14,121 nt of DNA from CADEEN01 sp035716845. GTDB taxonomy: Bacteria > Pseudomonadota > Gammaproteobacteria > Burkholderiales > Burkholderiaceae_C. Made by a program: the position numbers and the translations under genes. The notes under the pieces were generated by a model that saw only the letters and a program-made list of their open reading frames with translations, had not been told where the DNA came from and did no database searches. Shown here piece by piece: positions 5,547-14,121 of the stretch. The stretch covers positions 1-14,121 of the forward strand of contig DASTJE010000146.1 of NCBI GenBank assembly GCA_035716845.1. Direction: 5' to 3'. Within the stretch, counting starts at the first letter, position 1, and the number at the start of each line of letters is the position of its first letter.

Positions 5547-7226
5547 TCAGCGCACCCAGTGGACGTCGTCGATCTCGATCGGCCGCGGCGGGCCGTCGCC
5601 CGCGCCGCGTCGGGCCGCGATGACGAAGGGCGCCGTCACCCGCTGCAGGTCGATGCGGGTGAGGCCCACCTTCTCGCGCTCGGCCACCGCCTGGCGCAGG
5701 CTGGCGATCGGGATCGACACGCGGTGCCAGGCACCGTCGGCGCGGTGGCCGTGCTGGCCGTCGGCCACGCTCACCCAGGCCCGCAGGGCACTGCCTTCGC
5801 TGGCGCTGCCGACGTGGAACCCGATCTCGAACGGGCGCGCTTCGCGCGTGCGCAGGCGGAACTCGAGCCTGCCGCCGGCGAAGGCCGACAAATCGTCGGC
5901 GCGGTCGTCCGGTACTTGCAGCATCACGCTCCAGCGCCCTTCCCGCGCCGGCGGGTCGATCCTCGCGCTGCGCCCCGCGCGGACGACGGCACCGCCCTCC
6001 GGCGATGTCCACGTCGCCGCCGCTGCGCCGCGCCGCGCGCCGCCGGCCCACGCGGTGGTGCGCGGCGCCGTGACCGTGCGGCGGATGACGAGCGGCGTCA
6101 CGTAGGCGGCGCGCTCGGGCGCGCAGTCTTCGGGCGCCCACAGCGCGGCCGGGACGCGTGCACGCAGCACGCAGCGCGCCCGGCGCTGCACGTCGAACAG
6201 GCCCCACTTGTCGTCGGCCTCCTTCCACGGCTCGTCGAAGGCCTCGAACAGGAAGATCGTGCGCGGCCCCTGCCCGCTGGCCTGCCAGGCCCACATGCGC
6301 TCGACGTAGAGCTGCTGGTTCACCGGGTGGGAGCGGAACGGCACCATGGCCGGGTCGGCCTGCCAGCCGGTCTCGCCGATCACGATCGGCATCGCCTGCA
6401 GGCCCAGTGCGTCCAGCCGCGCGCGCACGGCGGCGTATTCGGCCTTGGCGCGCGCCACGGCGGCGTCGACCATCGCCAGCGCGCGCCGCGCCGGCGGCAC
6501 GCCGGCCTGGCGCCAGTCCCACAGGTGCGGGCTGTAGACCGAGTCGAGCACCGGGTAGGTGTGCATGGCGACGAAGTCGATGCGCGCGAGCACCGGCGAC
6601 GGGTCCTGCTCCCGCGGGCCGTCGTGGGCGAAGAAGGCCCAGTTGTCGTCGGTGGTCACCGGCTGCTCGACGGCCGCGCGCACGCGCTCGATGAAGCTGC
6701 TCATCGCCGCGGTGTCGAAGCGGTTGAACGACCAGCTCACCATCGTCTCGTTGCCCACGCTCACCGCCACCACGCTGTCGCGGTACTCGCGCGCCAGCGC
6801 GATGCCGCGCGCGATCTCGGCCTCGTTGTAGGCCGGGGCGTCGTGCTGCACGTAGATCCCGAGCATCACCTTCACGTCGAGCCGGCGCTCGCGGATCACC
6901 TGCAGCGTGAGGCGCGCCACCTTGTCCGAGCTGTCGAACAACCGGATCAGCGTGAAGCCGCTGTCGCGCAGCAGCTCGAGGTCCTGCCGGACCATCGCCT
7001 CGGTGATGGCCTCGTGGTCGCGCTCGGCCACGTTCCTGGCCGTGCGGTAGGGCGAATAGGCCACCGCCTGGCGCGCACCGAAATCGGCCGGCAGCGGGCG
7101 CAGCGCGGTCGCTGCGGACACCACCGTCGTCAGTACCGCAAGCCCCAGCGCCGCGGCGGACCGGAGCACGCAGCCGAGGCCGACCGTGCGGCGTGCGCTA
7201 CGGCCGCCGCTGGTACACGCGCACAT
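5547..7226 (-). CDS. Secreted GH17 beta-1,3-glucanase-like hydrolase with C-terminal accessory domain
   Basis: 559 residues. A basic N-terminus and hydrophobic run (about 16-38, ending VVSA) form a signal peptide. The GH17 barrel covers about 53-370: it opens with AVAYSPYR, and shows IRLFDSSD (94-101), the acid/base region VSVGNET (155-161, E160), MHTYPV (221-226), the nucleophile region IVIGETGWQ (281-289, E285) and FLFEAFDEPWKE (325-336). GH17 enzymes hydrolyse or rearrange beta-1,3-glucans. The C-terminal part (about 400-559) looks like a beta-sandwich, with LEFRLRTREARPFEIGF, AWHRVSIPIASL and a closing IEIDDVHWV, resembling the C-terminal domain of ExoP-type glucosidases. The start overlaps the upstream GH16 gene by 29 bases and is supported by GGAGG 6 bases ahead. 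Bacterial GH17 proteins also include transglycosylases, so hydrolysis is the likelier but not the only role. Confidence 0.85.
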   Translation of the reverse strand: MCACTSGGRSARRTVGLGCVLRSAAALGLAVLTTVVSAATALRPLPADFGARQAVAYSPYRTARNVAERDHEAITEAMVRQDLELLRDSGFTLIRLFDSSDKVARLTLQVIRERRLDVKVMLGIYVQHDAPAYNEAEIARGIALAREYRDSVVAVSVGNETMVSWSFNRFDTAAMSSFIERVRAAVEQPVTTDDNWAFFAHDGPREQDPSPVLARIDFVAMHTYPVLDSVYSPHLWDWRQAGVPPARRALAMVDAAVARAKAEYAAVRARLDALGLQAMPIVIGETGWQADPAMVPFRSHPVNQQLYVERMWAWQASGQGPRTIFLFEAFDEPWKEADDKWGLFDVQRRARCVLRARVPAALWAPEDCAPERAAYVTPLVIRRTVTAPRTTAWAGGARRGAAAATWTSPEGGAVVRAGRSARIDPPAREGRWSVMLQVPDDRADDLSAFAGGRLEFRLRTREARPFEIGFHVGSASEGSALRAWVSVADGQHGHRADGAWHRVSIPIASLRQAVAEREKVGLTRIDLQRVTAPFVIAARRGAGDGPPRPIEIDDVHWVR

Positions 7227-8052
7227 GCTCGACCTCCATCGTGGCCGGGAACACGCGGTCGTCCACCTCGCCGCCGAAGTGGCCGCCGACCGCGATGTTG
7301 AGGATCATGAAGTGCGGGCGGTCGAAGGGCCACTGCGCCGGGCCGGTGCGTGCGTTGCGGTACTCGAAGTGCACCACGCCGTCGACGCCGAAGCGCACCC
7401 GGTCGGCCGTCCAGTGCATCTGGTAGTTGTGGAAGGCCTTGCAGGCATCGCGCAGCCGCACCGCGTCGCCGCTGCCGTGGGCGCCGTGGCCCGCCGCGGT
7501 GTGCACGGTGCTGAACACCCGCCCGGGCTCCCGCCCCACGTGCTCCATGATGTCGAGCTCGCCGCCGGCGGGCCACTCGCCGGCGCTGTTGAGCAGCCAG
7601 ATCGCCGGCCAGGTGCCGCGGCCGCAGGGCAGCTTGGCGCGCACCTCGAAGAAGCCGTAGGTCCAGTCGCCCCGCCCTCTCGTGATCAGGCGCGCCGAGG
7701 TGTAGCGCTGGCCGCCCCAGTCGGACGCGCTCGACAGCGACTCCTTGCGCGCACGCAGCACGAGCTTGCCGCCGCGCACCACCGCGTTCTCCTTGCGCGG
7801 CCCGGCGTAGTACTGGAGCTCCGCGTTGTGCCAGCCGGCGCGGTTCATCTCGGTGTCGTGCACCCACCTGGCCGGGTCGGGCAGGCCGGGGGTGGTGAAC
7901 TCGTCGGCCCACACGAGGCCGTAGTCGGCGGGCACGGCCAGCGTTGCATCGCCGGCGGCCAGCGCCGCCGACCCGAGGGCCAGCGCGCCGGCGGCCACGG
8001 CGGTATGGCAGCCGAAGGCCATCAGCCATTGGGGAGAGCGCAGGGATCGCAT
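7198..8052 (-). CDS. Secreted compact GH16 beta-glucanase
   Basis: 284 residues: a signal peptide (about 1-33, ending AALAA) and one GH16 domain to the C-terminus. It shows the laminarinase-like features WADEF (48-52), AELQYY (77-82), YTSARL (117-122), RGTWPAIWLL (145-154), the catalytic ELDIMEH (165-171) with E165, D167 and E170, and LNIAVGGHFGG (251-261). The last strand MEVEHVRVYQ is the usual GH16 end. The frame extends upstream into the ATPase gene, but the ATG at 8052, 5 bases after that gene's stop, is followed at once by a signal peptide and is chosen. There is no strong ribosome site, so coupling to the ATPase gene is likely. It differs clearly from the modular GH16 protein two genes downstream, so the pair is not a recent duplication. 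Likely role: exported cleavage of beta-1,3- or mixed-linkage glucan. Confidence 0.87.
   Translation of the reverse strand: MRSLRSPQWLMAFGCHTAVAAGALALGSAALAAGDATLAVPADYGLVWADEFTTPGLPDPARWVHDTEMNRAGWHNAELQYYAGPRKENAVVRGGKLVLRARKESLSSASDWGGQRYTSARLITRGRGDWTYGFFEVRAKLPCGRGTWPAIWLLNSAGEWPAGGELDIMEHVGREPGRVFSTVHTAAGHGAHGSGDAVRLRDACKAFHNYQMHWTADRVRFGVDGVVHFEYRNARTGPAQWPFDRPHFMILNIAVGGHFGGEVDDRVFPATMEVEHVRVYQRRP
7233..7237 (-). promoter_or_regulatory. Shine-Dalgarno site of the GH17 gene inside the upstream GH16 gene
   Basis: GGAGG on the minus strand lies 6 bases before the ATG at 7226 and within the last codons of the compact GH16 gene (stop TAG at 7198-7200). It settles the GH17 start and suggests reinitiation or coupling across the 29-base overlap. 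Confidence 0.65.
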
Positions 8053-8057
8053 GGTGG

Positions 8058-9113
<1,056 letters not shown>

Positions 9114-9114
9114 C

Positions 9115-10467
9115 TCAGCCCCCCGCCAAGGCCCGAGCCGGTGCGCGGCGGGCCAGAAAGTCGCGATACCAATGCGCGCTGTCCTTCAGCGTGCGCTGCT
9201 GCGTCGCGTAGTCCACGTGCACGATGCCGAAGCGCTTGGCATAGCCGCTGGCCCACTCGAAGTTGTCCATCAGGCTCCAGACGAAGTAGCCGGCCACCGG
9301 CACGCCCTGGCGCACCGCCTCGGCCACGGCCGCGATGTGGGTGCGCAGGTAATCGATGCGATCGGGATCCTCGACGCGGCCGTCCGCCAGCGTGTCCTTG
9401 AACGCGGCGCCGTTCTCGGTGATGTAGACGGGCGGCAGGCGGTACTCGCGGTGCAGCGTGCGCAGCAGCTCGGTCAGGCCGCGTGGATGGATCTCCCAGC
9501 CCATGTCGGTCAGCGGCGCGCCGGTGGCCTTCAGGTCGAAGCTGCCGTCCGCACTCGAAAGCACGCGGAAGTAGTAGTTCACGCCGACGTAGTCCATCGG
9601 CGTGGCGATGGCGGCCATGTCGCCGGCCTCGACCACCGGGGCCTCGACGCCGAGCTCGTCGAGCACCTCTTGCGGATAGTGGCCCATGAACAGCGGGTCG
9701 GTGTACCAGCGCCGTCCGCGGGCATCGTCCATGCGGGCGGCCGCGGCGTCGGCCGGCGACGCCGTGGCCGGCTCGATGTGCGCCAGGTTGAGCACGATGC
9801 CCAGCGGCGCGCGCGCGCCGTCGGCGCGCAGCGCCTGCAGCGCCAGGCCGTGGCTGAGCAGCAGGTGGTGCGACACCTGCATCGCCGTCCTGCGGCTCTT
9901 CACCCCGGGAGCGAACACGCCGCTCTCGTGTCCGAGCATCGCGATCACCCACGGCTCGTTGTGCGTGGTGATCGCGGCCACGCGATCACCCAGGCGCCGG
10001 TTGATGCCGCGCGCGTAGTCGACGAAGCGGTGCACCGTGTCGCGCGCGCCCCAGCCGCCGTGCTCCTGCAGGGCTTGCGGCAGGTCCCAGTGATTGAGCG
10101 TCAGGTACGGCGCGATGCCGCGCGCGCGCAGGCCGTCGACGAGCCGGTCGTAGAACGCCAGGCCGCGCTCGTTCCAGGCGCCGGCCCCGTCGGGCTGCAC
10201 GCGCGGCCACGACACCGAGAAGCGGTAGGCCGTGACGCCCAGCGCGGCGATCAGGTCGAGGTCGCCGTCGAGCCGGTGGACGTGGTCGCAGGCCACGTCG
10301 CCGGTGCTGGCGTCGGCAATGGCGCCGGGCACGCGGCAGAAGCGGTCCCAGATCGACTCGCCCTTGCCGTCCTCGCGCGCCGCACCCTCGATCTGGAAGG
10401 CGCTGGTGGCCACGCCCCAGACGAAGTCGGCGGGAAAGCGGCGTGCGAGGTCGGAGTCGAAGGTCAT
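9115..10467 (-). CDS. Cytoplasmic GH1 beta-glucosidase
   Basis: 450 residues, a full-length single-domain GH1 enzyme. It begins FPADFVWGVATSAFQIEGA (11-29), the family N-terminal signature. The acid/base is E171 in THNEP (168-172) and the nucleophile E351 in YITENGA (348-354). Substrate-site residues are present: Q25, H126 and W127 in LTLNHWDLP, NYYF (297-300) and FVWSLMDNFEWASGY (395-409). There is no signal peptide, so it should act in the cytoplasm on imported gluco-oligosaccharides, releasing glucose. The frame is open upstream into the permease gene; the ATG at 10467, 23 bases after the permease stop, gives the standard N-terminus. Its position between permease and ATPase genes ties it to the importer. 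Preference for beta-1,3 over beta-1,4 links cannot be read from the sequence. Confidence 0.94.
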   Translation of the reverse strand: MTFDSDLARRFPADFVWGVATSAFQIEGAAREDGKGESIWDRFCRVPGAIADASTGDVACDHVHRLDGDLDLIAALGVTAYRFSVSWPRVQPDGAGAWNERGLAFYDRLVDGLRARGIAPYLTLNHWDLPQALQEHGGWGARDTVHRFVDYARGINRRLGDRVAAITTHNEPWVIAMLGHESGVFAPGVKSRRTAMQVSHHLLLSHGLALQALRADGARAPLGIVLNLAHIEPATASPADAAAARMDDARGRRWYTDPLFMGHYPQEVLDELGVEAPVVEAGDMAAIATPMDYVGVNYYFRVLSSADGSFDLKATGAPLTDMGWEIHPRGLTELLRTLHREYRLPPVYITENGAAFKDTLADGRVEDPDRIDYLRTHIAAVAEAVRQGVPVAGYFVWSLMDNFEWASGYAKRFGIVHVDYATQQRTLKDSAHWYRDFLARRAPARALAGG

Positions 10468-10490
10468 GGGCAAGGTGCTCGGGCGCGGGC

Positions 10491-11327
10491 TCACTTGACC
10501 GCACCGGCCGTCAGGCCCGCGATCAACTGGCGCGACGAGAGGGCGAACAGGACGAGCAGCGGGATCGTGGCGATGGCCGAACCGGTCATCAGCGCGCCCC
10601 ACTCGGTGTTGAGCGTGCTCTGCAGGCTGCGCAGCGCCAGCGGCACGGTGTAGTTGTCCGCGCTGCGCAGCACGATCAGCGGGCCGATGAAGTTGTTCCA
10701 CGAGGCGATGAAGGTGATCAGCCCCAGCGTGCCCAGCGCCGGCTTGAGCAGCGGCAACACGATGCGCCAGTAGATGGCGAACTCGCCGCAGCCGTCCATG
10801 CGCGCGGCCTCGATCAGCTCCTTGGGCACCGCGACCGAGGCGAACTGGCGCATCAGGAAGATGCCGAAGGCGCTGGCCGCGCCGGGGATGTAGAGCGCGC
10901 GGTGCTCGTCGATCCAGCCCAGCGCGTCCATGATCATGAAGGTCGGGATCATGTTCATGAACGAAGGCAGCAGCATGGTGGCCATCACCAGCGTGAACAG
11001 CGCGTTCTTGAAGCGGAACTCCATCAGCGCGAAGGCGTAGCCGCCCATCGAGCAGAACAGCAGCGTCAGCGCGGTGGATGCCAGCGCGACGTACAGGCTC
11101 CAGCCGAGATTGCGCCAGAAGGGCAGCCGCTCGGTGAGGATCTTCAGGTTGGCGAGCAGGTCGTCGCCGAACCACAGCGGCGGCGGCAGGTTGAAGATCT
11201 CGGCGCGCGACTGCGTCGCGAACACGAACATGAAGTAGAAGGGCGCGAGCATCACCAGCGCGCCCGCGCCGACGAGGGCATACGCCGCCCAACGGGACAG
11301 GCGGTGGCCGTCCGCGTGCGCGTTCAT
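10491..11327 (-). CDS. Carbohydrate ABC transporter permease, MalG type
   Basis: 278 residues with about six membrane segments, starting with a helix at about 15-37. The conserved EAA loop that docks the ATPase is EAARMDGCGEFAIYWRIVLP (173-192), with the expected glycine and the closing I-x-LP. AlignED features of the family also include WNNFIGPLIVL (210-220) and the C-terminal GLTAGAVK, which matches the usual GLTAGAVKG ending of MalG-like permeases. The ATG at 11327 overlaps the stop of the first permease gene in the sequence ATGA, indicating coupled translation. With its partner it forms the inner-membrane channel. The imported sugar, probably a beta-glucan oligosaccharide, is inferred only from the neighbours. 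Confidence 0.93.
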   Translation of the reverse strand: MNAHADGHRLSRWAAYALVGAGALVMLAPFYFMFVFATQSRAEIFNLPPPLWFGDDLLANLKILTERLPFWRNLGWSLYVALASTALTLLFCSMGGYAFALMEFRFKNALFTLVMATMLLPSFMNMIPTFMIMDALGWIDEHRALYIPGAASAFGIFLMRQFASVAVPKELIEAARMDGCGEFAIYWRIVLPLLKPALGTLGLITFIASWNNFIGPLIVLRSADNYTVPLALRSLQSTLNTEWGALMTGSAIATIPLLVLFALSSRQLIAGLTAGAVK

Positions 11328-12232
11328 GCCGAGGGGCCGCGCGGGCGGAACGCGCGGTTGGTGAGCCAGGTCATCAGCGCCACGACGACGAACAGCAGCC
11401 AGGACATCGCGCTCGCACCGCCGAAGTCGTTGAAGTCGAAGGCCATGCGGTAGAGGTAGACGGCGGCCGTCATGCCGGCCTGGTCGGTGCCGCCGTTGCC
11501 GCGCGTGAGGATAAAGGGCTCCTCGAACAGCTGCAGCCCACCGATGACGCTGAGCGTGACGCCGAAGAACACCATCGGCCGGATTCCGGGCAGGGTGATG
11601 AACCAGAACTGCTGCCAGCGCCCGGCGCCGTCCATGGTGGCGGCTTCGTACAGGTCCTTCGGGATCGTCTGCAGCGCGGCCAGGTACAGCACCACGTTGA
11701 AGCCGAGGTAGCGCCAGAAGACAACCAGCGCGATTGCCGGCTTGAGCGACTCGGGCTGGTTCAGCCAGTCGACCCGGTCCAGACCGATCAAGCCCAGCCC
11801 TTCGTTGACGAGGCCGTAGTCGGTCGAGAACAGCGCGCTGAACATGATCGCGATGGCTACCGTCGACGTGATGTAGGGCAGGAAATAGGCGCCGACGACC
11901 GCGTCGCGCAGCCGGACGAGCCGGTTGTGGATGAACACCGCGAGCGGGATCGCCACCACGTGCTGCGGCACGCCCGAGACGACCGCCAGCCACAACGTAT
12001 TGGTCAGCGCCTTCCAGAACCACTCGTCGCCGAGCGCGAACGCGAAGTTGCCCCAGCCCACGTACTCCATCGCGCCCAGGCCGCTGGTCGGCTCCCAGGA
12101 CTGGAAGGCGAGGTAGAGCGAGAACAGCAGCGGGAAGACGCCGAACACCGCGAACAGCACCAGGAACGGGCTGATCAGCACGTACGGAGCCCATCGGGGC
12201 GACAGTCGCAAGGCGGATGGCAGTCGAGGCAT
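11324..12232 (-). CDS. Sugar ABC transporter permease, MalF/LacF type
   Basis: 302 residues with about six membrane segments; the first (about 16-43) begins APYVLISPFLVLFAVFGVFPL, the usual start of the MalF/UgpA-like permeases of CUT1 importers. The EAA loop is YEAATMDGAGRWQQFWFITLP (195-215), followed by a helix ending GGLQLFEEPFILTRGNGG, also typical. It lacks the large extra periplasmic domain of E. coli MalF, as do most of its relatives. The frame continues upstream, but the ATG at 12232, 5 bases after the binding-protein stop, gives the normal length. It pairs with the MalG-type permease, with which it overlaps by 4 bases. Confidence 0.93.
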   Translation of the reverse strand: MPRLPSALRLSPRWAPYVLISPFLVLFAVFGVFPLLFSLYLAFQSWEPTSGLGAMEYVGWGNFAFALGDEWFWKALTNTLWLAVVSGVPQHVVAIPLAVFIHNRLVRLRDAVVGAYFLPYITSTVAIAIMFSALFSTDYGLVNEGLGLIGLDRVDWLNQPESLKPAIALVVFWRYLGFNVVLYLAALQTIPKDLYEAATMDGAGRWQQFWFITLPGIRPMVFFGVTLSVIGGLQLFEEPFILTRGNGGTDQAGMTAAVYLYRMAFDFNDFGGASAMSWLLFVVVALMTWLTNRAFRPRGPSA

Positions 12233-12237
12233 GGTCG

Positions 12238-13521
12238 TCAGCGCAGGGCGCGGCGCACGAGCAGACGCTGGGCATCGGCCAGGGCCTGCTCGATCGGCTT
12301 GCCGCGGTCCATCACGTTGGACAGTTCGGTGTTGACGACCTCGTTGGCGAAGTCGGCCTGCTTGTGCGCCGGGGTCGCCACGATGCGTCGAGCGGCGTCG
12401 CGCCACAGCAGCCGCGCGCGCTGGCCGCCCAGGAAGGGCAGCGGCTCGTCGAAGAACGGGTCGTCGTAGGTCTCCACCAGGGCCGGAAAGGCGTCCTGCG
12501 ACTTGAAGGCGGCGAACTGCTGCGCGCGGTCGAGCGTGAGCAGCTGGATCAGCTCCCAGGCCAGCGCCTTGCGCTCTCCCGGGGCCCGGCGCGGGATCGC
12601 GTAGTAGGTGCCGCCGTAGCCGACGAAGGTCTGTTCGGGCAACGGCGCAGCGCGCCAACGGCCGCGGGTGTCCGGCGCCACCCAGTTGGCGAGCTGGCCC
12701 ACCATCCACGCCCCGCTCGGCTCGGTGGCCACGGTGCCGCGTCGGAACCCCTCGGCCCATTCGTTGGACCAGGCGTAGGCCCGCGCGTCGAGCTTGTGCT
12801 GGCGCACCTTGCGCGCCAGCTCGAATGCGCGCACGAAGCGTGGCGAGGTCACGAGCACTCGCGAATCGCGGTCGAAGTACAGGCCCTCACCCGGCTGCAG
12901 GCCGCTGCGGATGAGGATGTCCTTGACCTGCTGCGCATTGCCGATCAGGTAGGCGCCGGTGGTGGCCTTGAGCCGGATCCCGGCCTCGACATAGGCATCC
13001 CACGATGTGGTGAGGTCGCGTTCGGCCAGGCCTGCGCGCTCCAGCAGGTCGTGCCGGTACAGCAGGGTGCCAGGCCCGATGTCGGTGGGCACGGCGATCA
13101 CCTCGCCGCGGCGGTTGATCGCCTGGTCATAGGCGAACCGCGCGAAACGGTCGCGGAAGCGGTCCACGCCGTAGCCGGGCTGTGCCAAGTCCTCCAGGCC
13201 CTGGCCGTGTGCATAGCGACCGACATAGGTGGACTCCAGCGCCATCACGTCGGGCAGGTAGGCCGAGGTCGACAGCGCGGTCGTCATCGCGGTGTGGTGG
13301 TCCACGTACTGGCGGCTGATGACGTCGACCGCCACGTCCGGATGGCGCTGGCGCCAGGCTGGCAAGGCCGAGCGCACGATCTCGTCGACCAGCGGGAAGG
13401 CGGCCACGGTGAGCCGCCGCGGCGCGGCCGCACGCGCCGGCTGCAGCGCCGGCAGCGTTGCCGCCACGCCGGCGGCGAGCAGCGTGCGCCGCGTGGGCGA
13501 GGCAAGCCGGCAGTTGCTCAC
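12238..13521 (-). CDS. Tat-exported ABC sugar-binding protein (family 1 extracellular solute-binding protein)
   Basis: 427 residues from a GTG at 13521. The N-terminus has a twin-arginine motif, SPTRRTLLAAG (8-18), a hydrophobic stretch and a cleavage-like ARA before residue 32, so export by the Tat route is predicted. The mature part follows the CUT1-type binding-protein plan: LTVAAFPLVDEIVRSALPAWRQRHPDV near the start, LPDVMALESTYVG, then an AVPTDIGPGTLLYRHDLLERAGL segment and a second lobe with WMVGQLANW and GGTYYAIPRRAPGERKALAWELIQLLT. It has no lipobox. The GTG overlaps the TGA of the upstream gene as GTGA, which supports this start. It should catch sugar oligomers in the periplasm and hand them to the two permeases; the ligand is inferred from the hydrolases nearby. 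Confidence 0.9.
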   Translation of the reverse strand: MSNCRLASPTRRTLLAAGVAATLPALQPARAAAPRRLTVAAFPLVDEIVRSALPAWRQRHPDVAVDVISRQYVDHHTAMTTALSTSAYLPDVMALESTYVGRYAHGQGLEDLAQPGYGVDRFRDRFARFAYDQAINRRGEVIAVPTDIGPGTLLYRHDLLERAGLAERDLTTSWDAYVEAGIRLKATTGAYLIGNAQQVKDILIRSGLQPGEGLYFDRDSRVLVTSPRFVRAFELARKVRQHKLDARAYAWSNEWAEGFRRGTVATEPSGAWMVGQLANWVAPDTRGRWRAAPLPEQTFVGYGGTYYAIPRRAPGERKALAWELIQLLTLDRAQQFAAFKSQDAFPALVETYDDPFFDEPLPFLGGQRARLLWRDAARRIVATPAHKQADFANEVVNTELSNVMDRGKPIEQALADAQRLLVRRALR

Positions 13522-14120
13522 ACGACCGCCCCGGCAGGCATGGCCAACTCGGCCTCGACCGCGGTGACGCCCACCGGATCGAAGTGCAGCTCGGGGCACT
13601 CGACCCACGCGCCGTCGCGCTGCACGCGCAGGCGCGTGTGCGCGCCACGCCGCCAGGCGTAGGGCACGCGCGCCCAGGTGAAGGTGAGCGCACCGCCCGG
13701 GGGGATCTCGTCGGCGTCGAGCAGCACGGGGTTGAAGTGGACCCGCCCCCCGCGCACGCGCAATCCGAGTTCGCCCCAGCGCGTGAGGATCTCCTCCTTG
13801 ACCTGGCCGGTCATGCCCGGCTGCTGCGCGCCGCCCTCGGCCGCGGTGTGGCTGTACGGGTCGGCGGGGAAGGCGCCGTAGTCGGCCACGTCCTGGCGAT
13901 AGCCCAGGCCGTTGCGCACCCGGCGGTAGAAGCCGCACAAGGCTGCGAGCTCGGGGGCCTGGCGGTCGGCGGCGTCGAAGACGCACTCCTGCACCGCCAG
14001 CAGCAGCTTGGCCACCATGTGCCAGTAGACGCAGCCCAGGCCCTCGTAGCCGAACATCGTGCCCGAGCGGCCGGTGAACTCGCGGTGCCGCAGCACGCGC
14101 TCGTAGGCGGCCGCGAGCGC
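13518..14120 (-). CDS. Putative glycoside phosphorylase (GH161/GH94-related), C-terminal fragment
   Basis: The last 200 codons of a minus-strand gene that begins beyond the right edge; the frame is open to 14120. Visible conserved blocks are FTGRSGTMFGYEGLGCVYWHMVAKLLLAVQE near the left of the fragment, YGAFPADPYSHTA, and QQPGMTGQVKEEILTRWGELGL, followed by a beta-rich tail. From memory these blocks occur near the C-terminus of very large cellobiose-phosphorylase-like proteins, including the beta-1,3-oligoglucan phosphorylases of GH161. If so, it would use phosphate to shorten imported beta-1,3-gluco-oligosaccharides to glucose 1-phosphate in the cytoplasm, which suits the genes that follow. 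I could not check the family, and the start, length and catalytic residue are outside the window. It is translationally linked to the binding-protein gene through a 4-base GTGA overlap. Confidence 0.45.
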   Translation of the reverse strand, partial: ALAAAYERVLRHREFTGRSGTMFGYEGLGCVYWHMVAKLLLAVQECVFDAADRQAPELAALCGFYRRVRNGLGYRQDVADYGAFPADPYSHTAAEGGAQQPGMTGQVKEEILTRWGELGLRVRGGRVHFNPVLLDADEIPPGGALTFTWARVPYAWRRGAHTRLRVQRDGAWVECPELHFDPVGVTAVEAELAMPAGAVV

Positions 14121-14121
14121 C

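Noticed and set aside
3550..6522. A 990-codon open frame on the minus strand
   Set aside because: It lies in another frame over the real GH16 and GH17 genes. Its translation is Arg/Ala/Gly/His-rich without domains, whereas the genes it overlaps show full catalytic motifs. Long shadow frames are expected at this GC content.
9115..11292. GH1 gene read as a 725-residue fusion protein
   Set aside because: The extra N-terminal part is an out-of-frame reading of the MalG-type permease gene. The GH1 family N-terminus begins just after the ATG at 10467.

Overview
The window is very GC-rich, densely coding DNA. Gene style, GTG and overlapping starts, and an ACTTTC/GAAAGT hairpin repeat in the intergenic space suggest a betaproteobacterium of the order Burkholderiales. 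This is an inference; no marker gene is present to fix the genus.

Layout. Bases 2-241 (+) are the 3' end of a CoA-transferase-like gene. Bases 242-863 hold no gene but carry a nested inverted-repeat element (about 342-758) with two strong hairpins and a 24-bp perfect palindrome near its centre. From 864 to the right edge every gene is on the minus strand and closely spaced, so transcription runs from right to left. In that order they are: the C-terminus of a probable glycoside phosphorylase (>14120-13518), a Tat-exported sugar-binding protein (13521-12238), two MalF/MalG-type permeases (12232-11324, 11327-10491), a cytoplasmic GH1 beta-glucosidase (10467-9115), a MalK/UgpC-type ATPase (9113-8058), a compact secreted GH16 enzyme (8052-7198), a secreted GH17 enzyme with a C-terminal beta-sandwich-like domain (7226-5547), a large modular secreted GH16 enzyme (5492-3591), a YbjJ-like MFS transporter (3553-2378), an exported SRPBCC-fold protein (2328-1696) and a TauE/SafE permease (1685-864).

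How they fit together. GH16 and GH17 are families in which beta-1,3-glucan-active enzymes are common. The three exported enzymes would cut a beta-1,3-glucan (laminarin, callose, curdlan or a mixed-linkage glucan) outside the cytoplasm. The ABC importer, which has its own binding protein, two permeases and ATPase, would take up the oligosaccharides. The GH1 enzyme, and the putative phosphorylase if that call is right, would finish the job in the cytoplasm. No TonB-dependent receptor or regulator lies in the window. The last three genes (MFS, SRPBCC, TauE) are separated by somewhat larger gaps, have no evident link to glucan use, and may simply follow in the same direction.

The main find is this complete ABC-type beta-glucan utilisation locus. 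The items most worth following are the truncated phosphorylase-like gene at the right edge, the unusual accessory domains on two of the hydrolases, and the symmetric repeat element between the convergent gene ends at 241 and 864.
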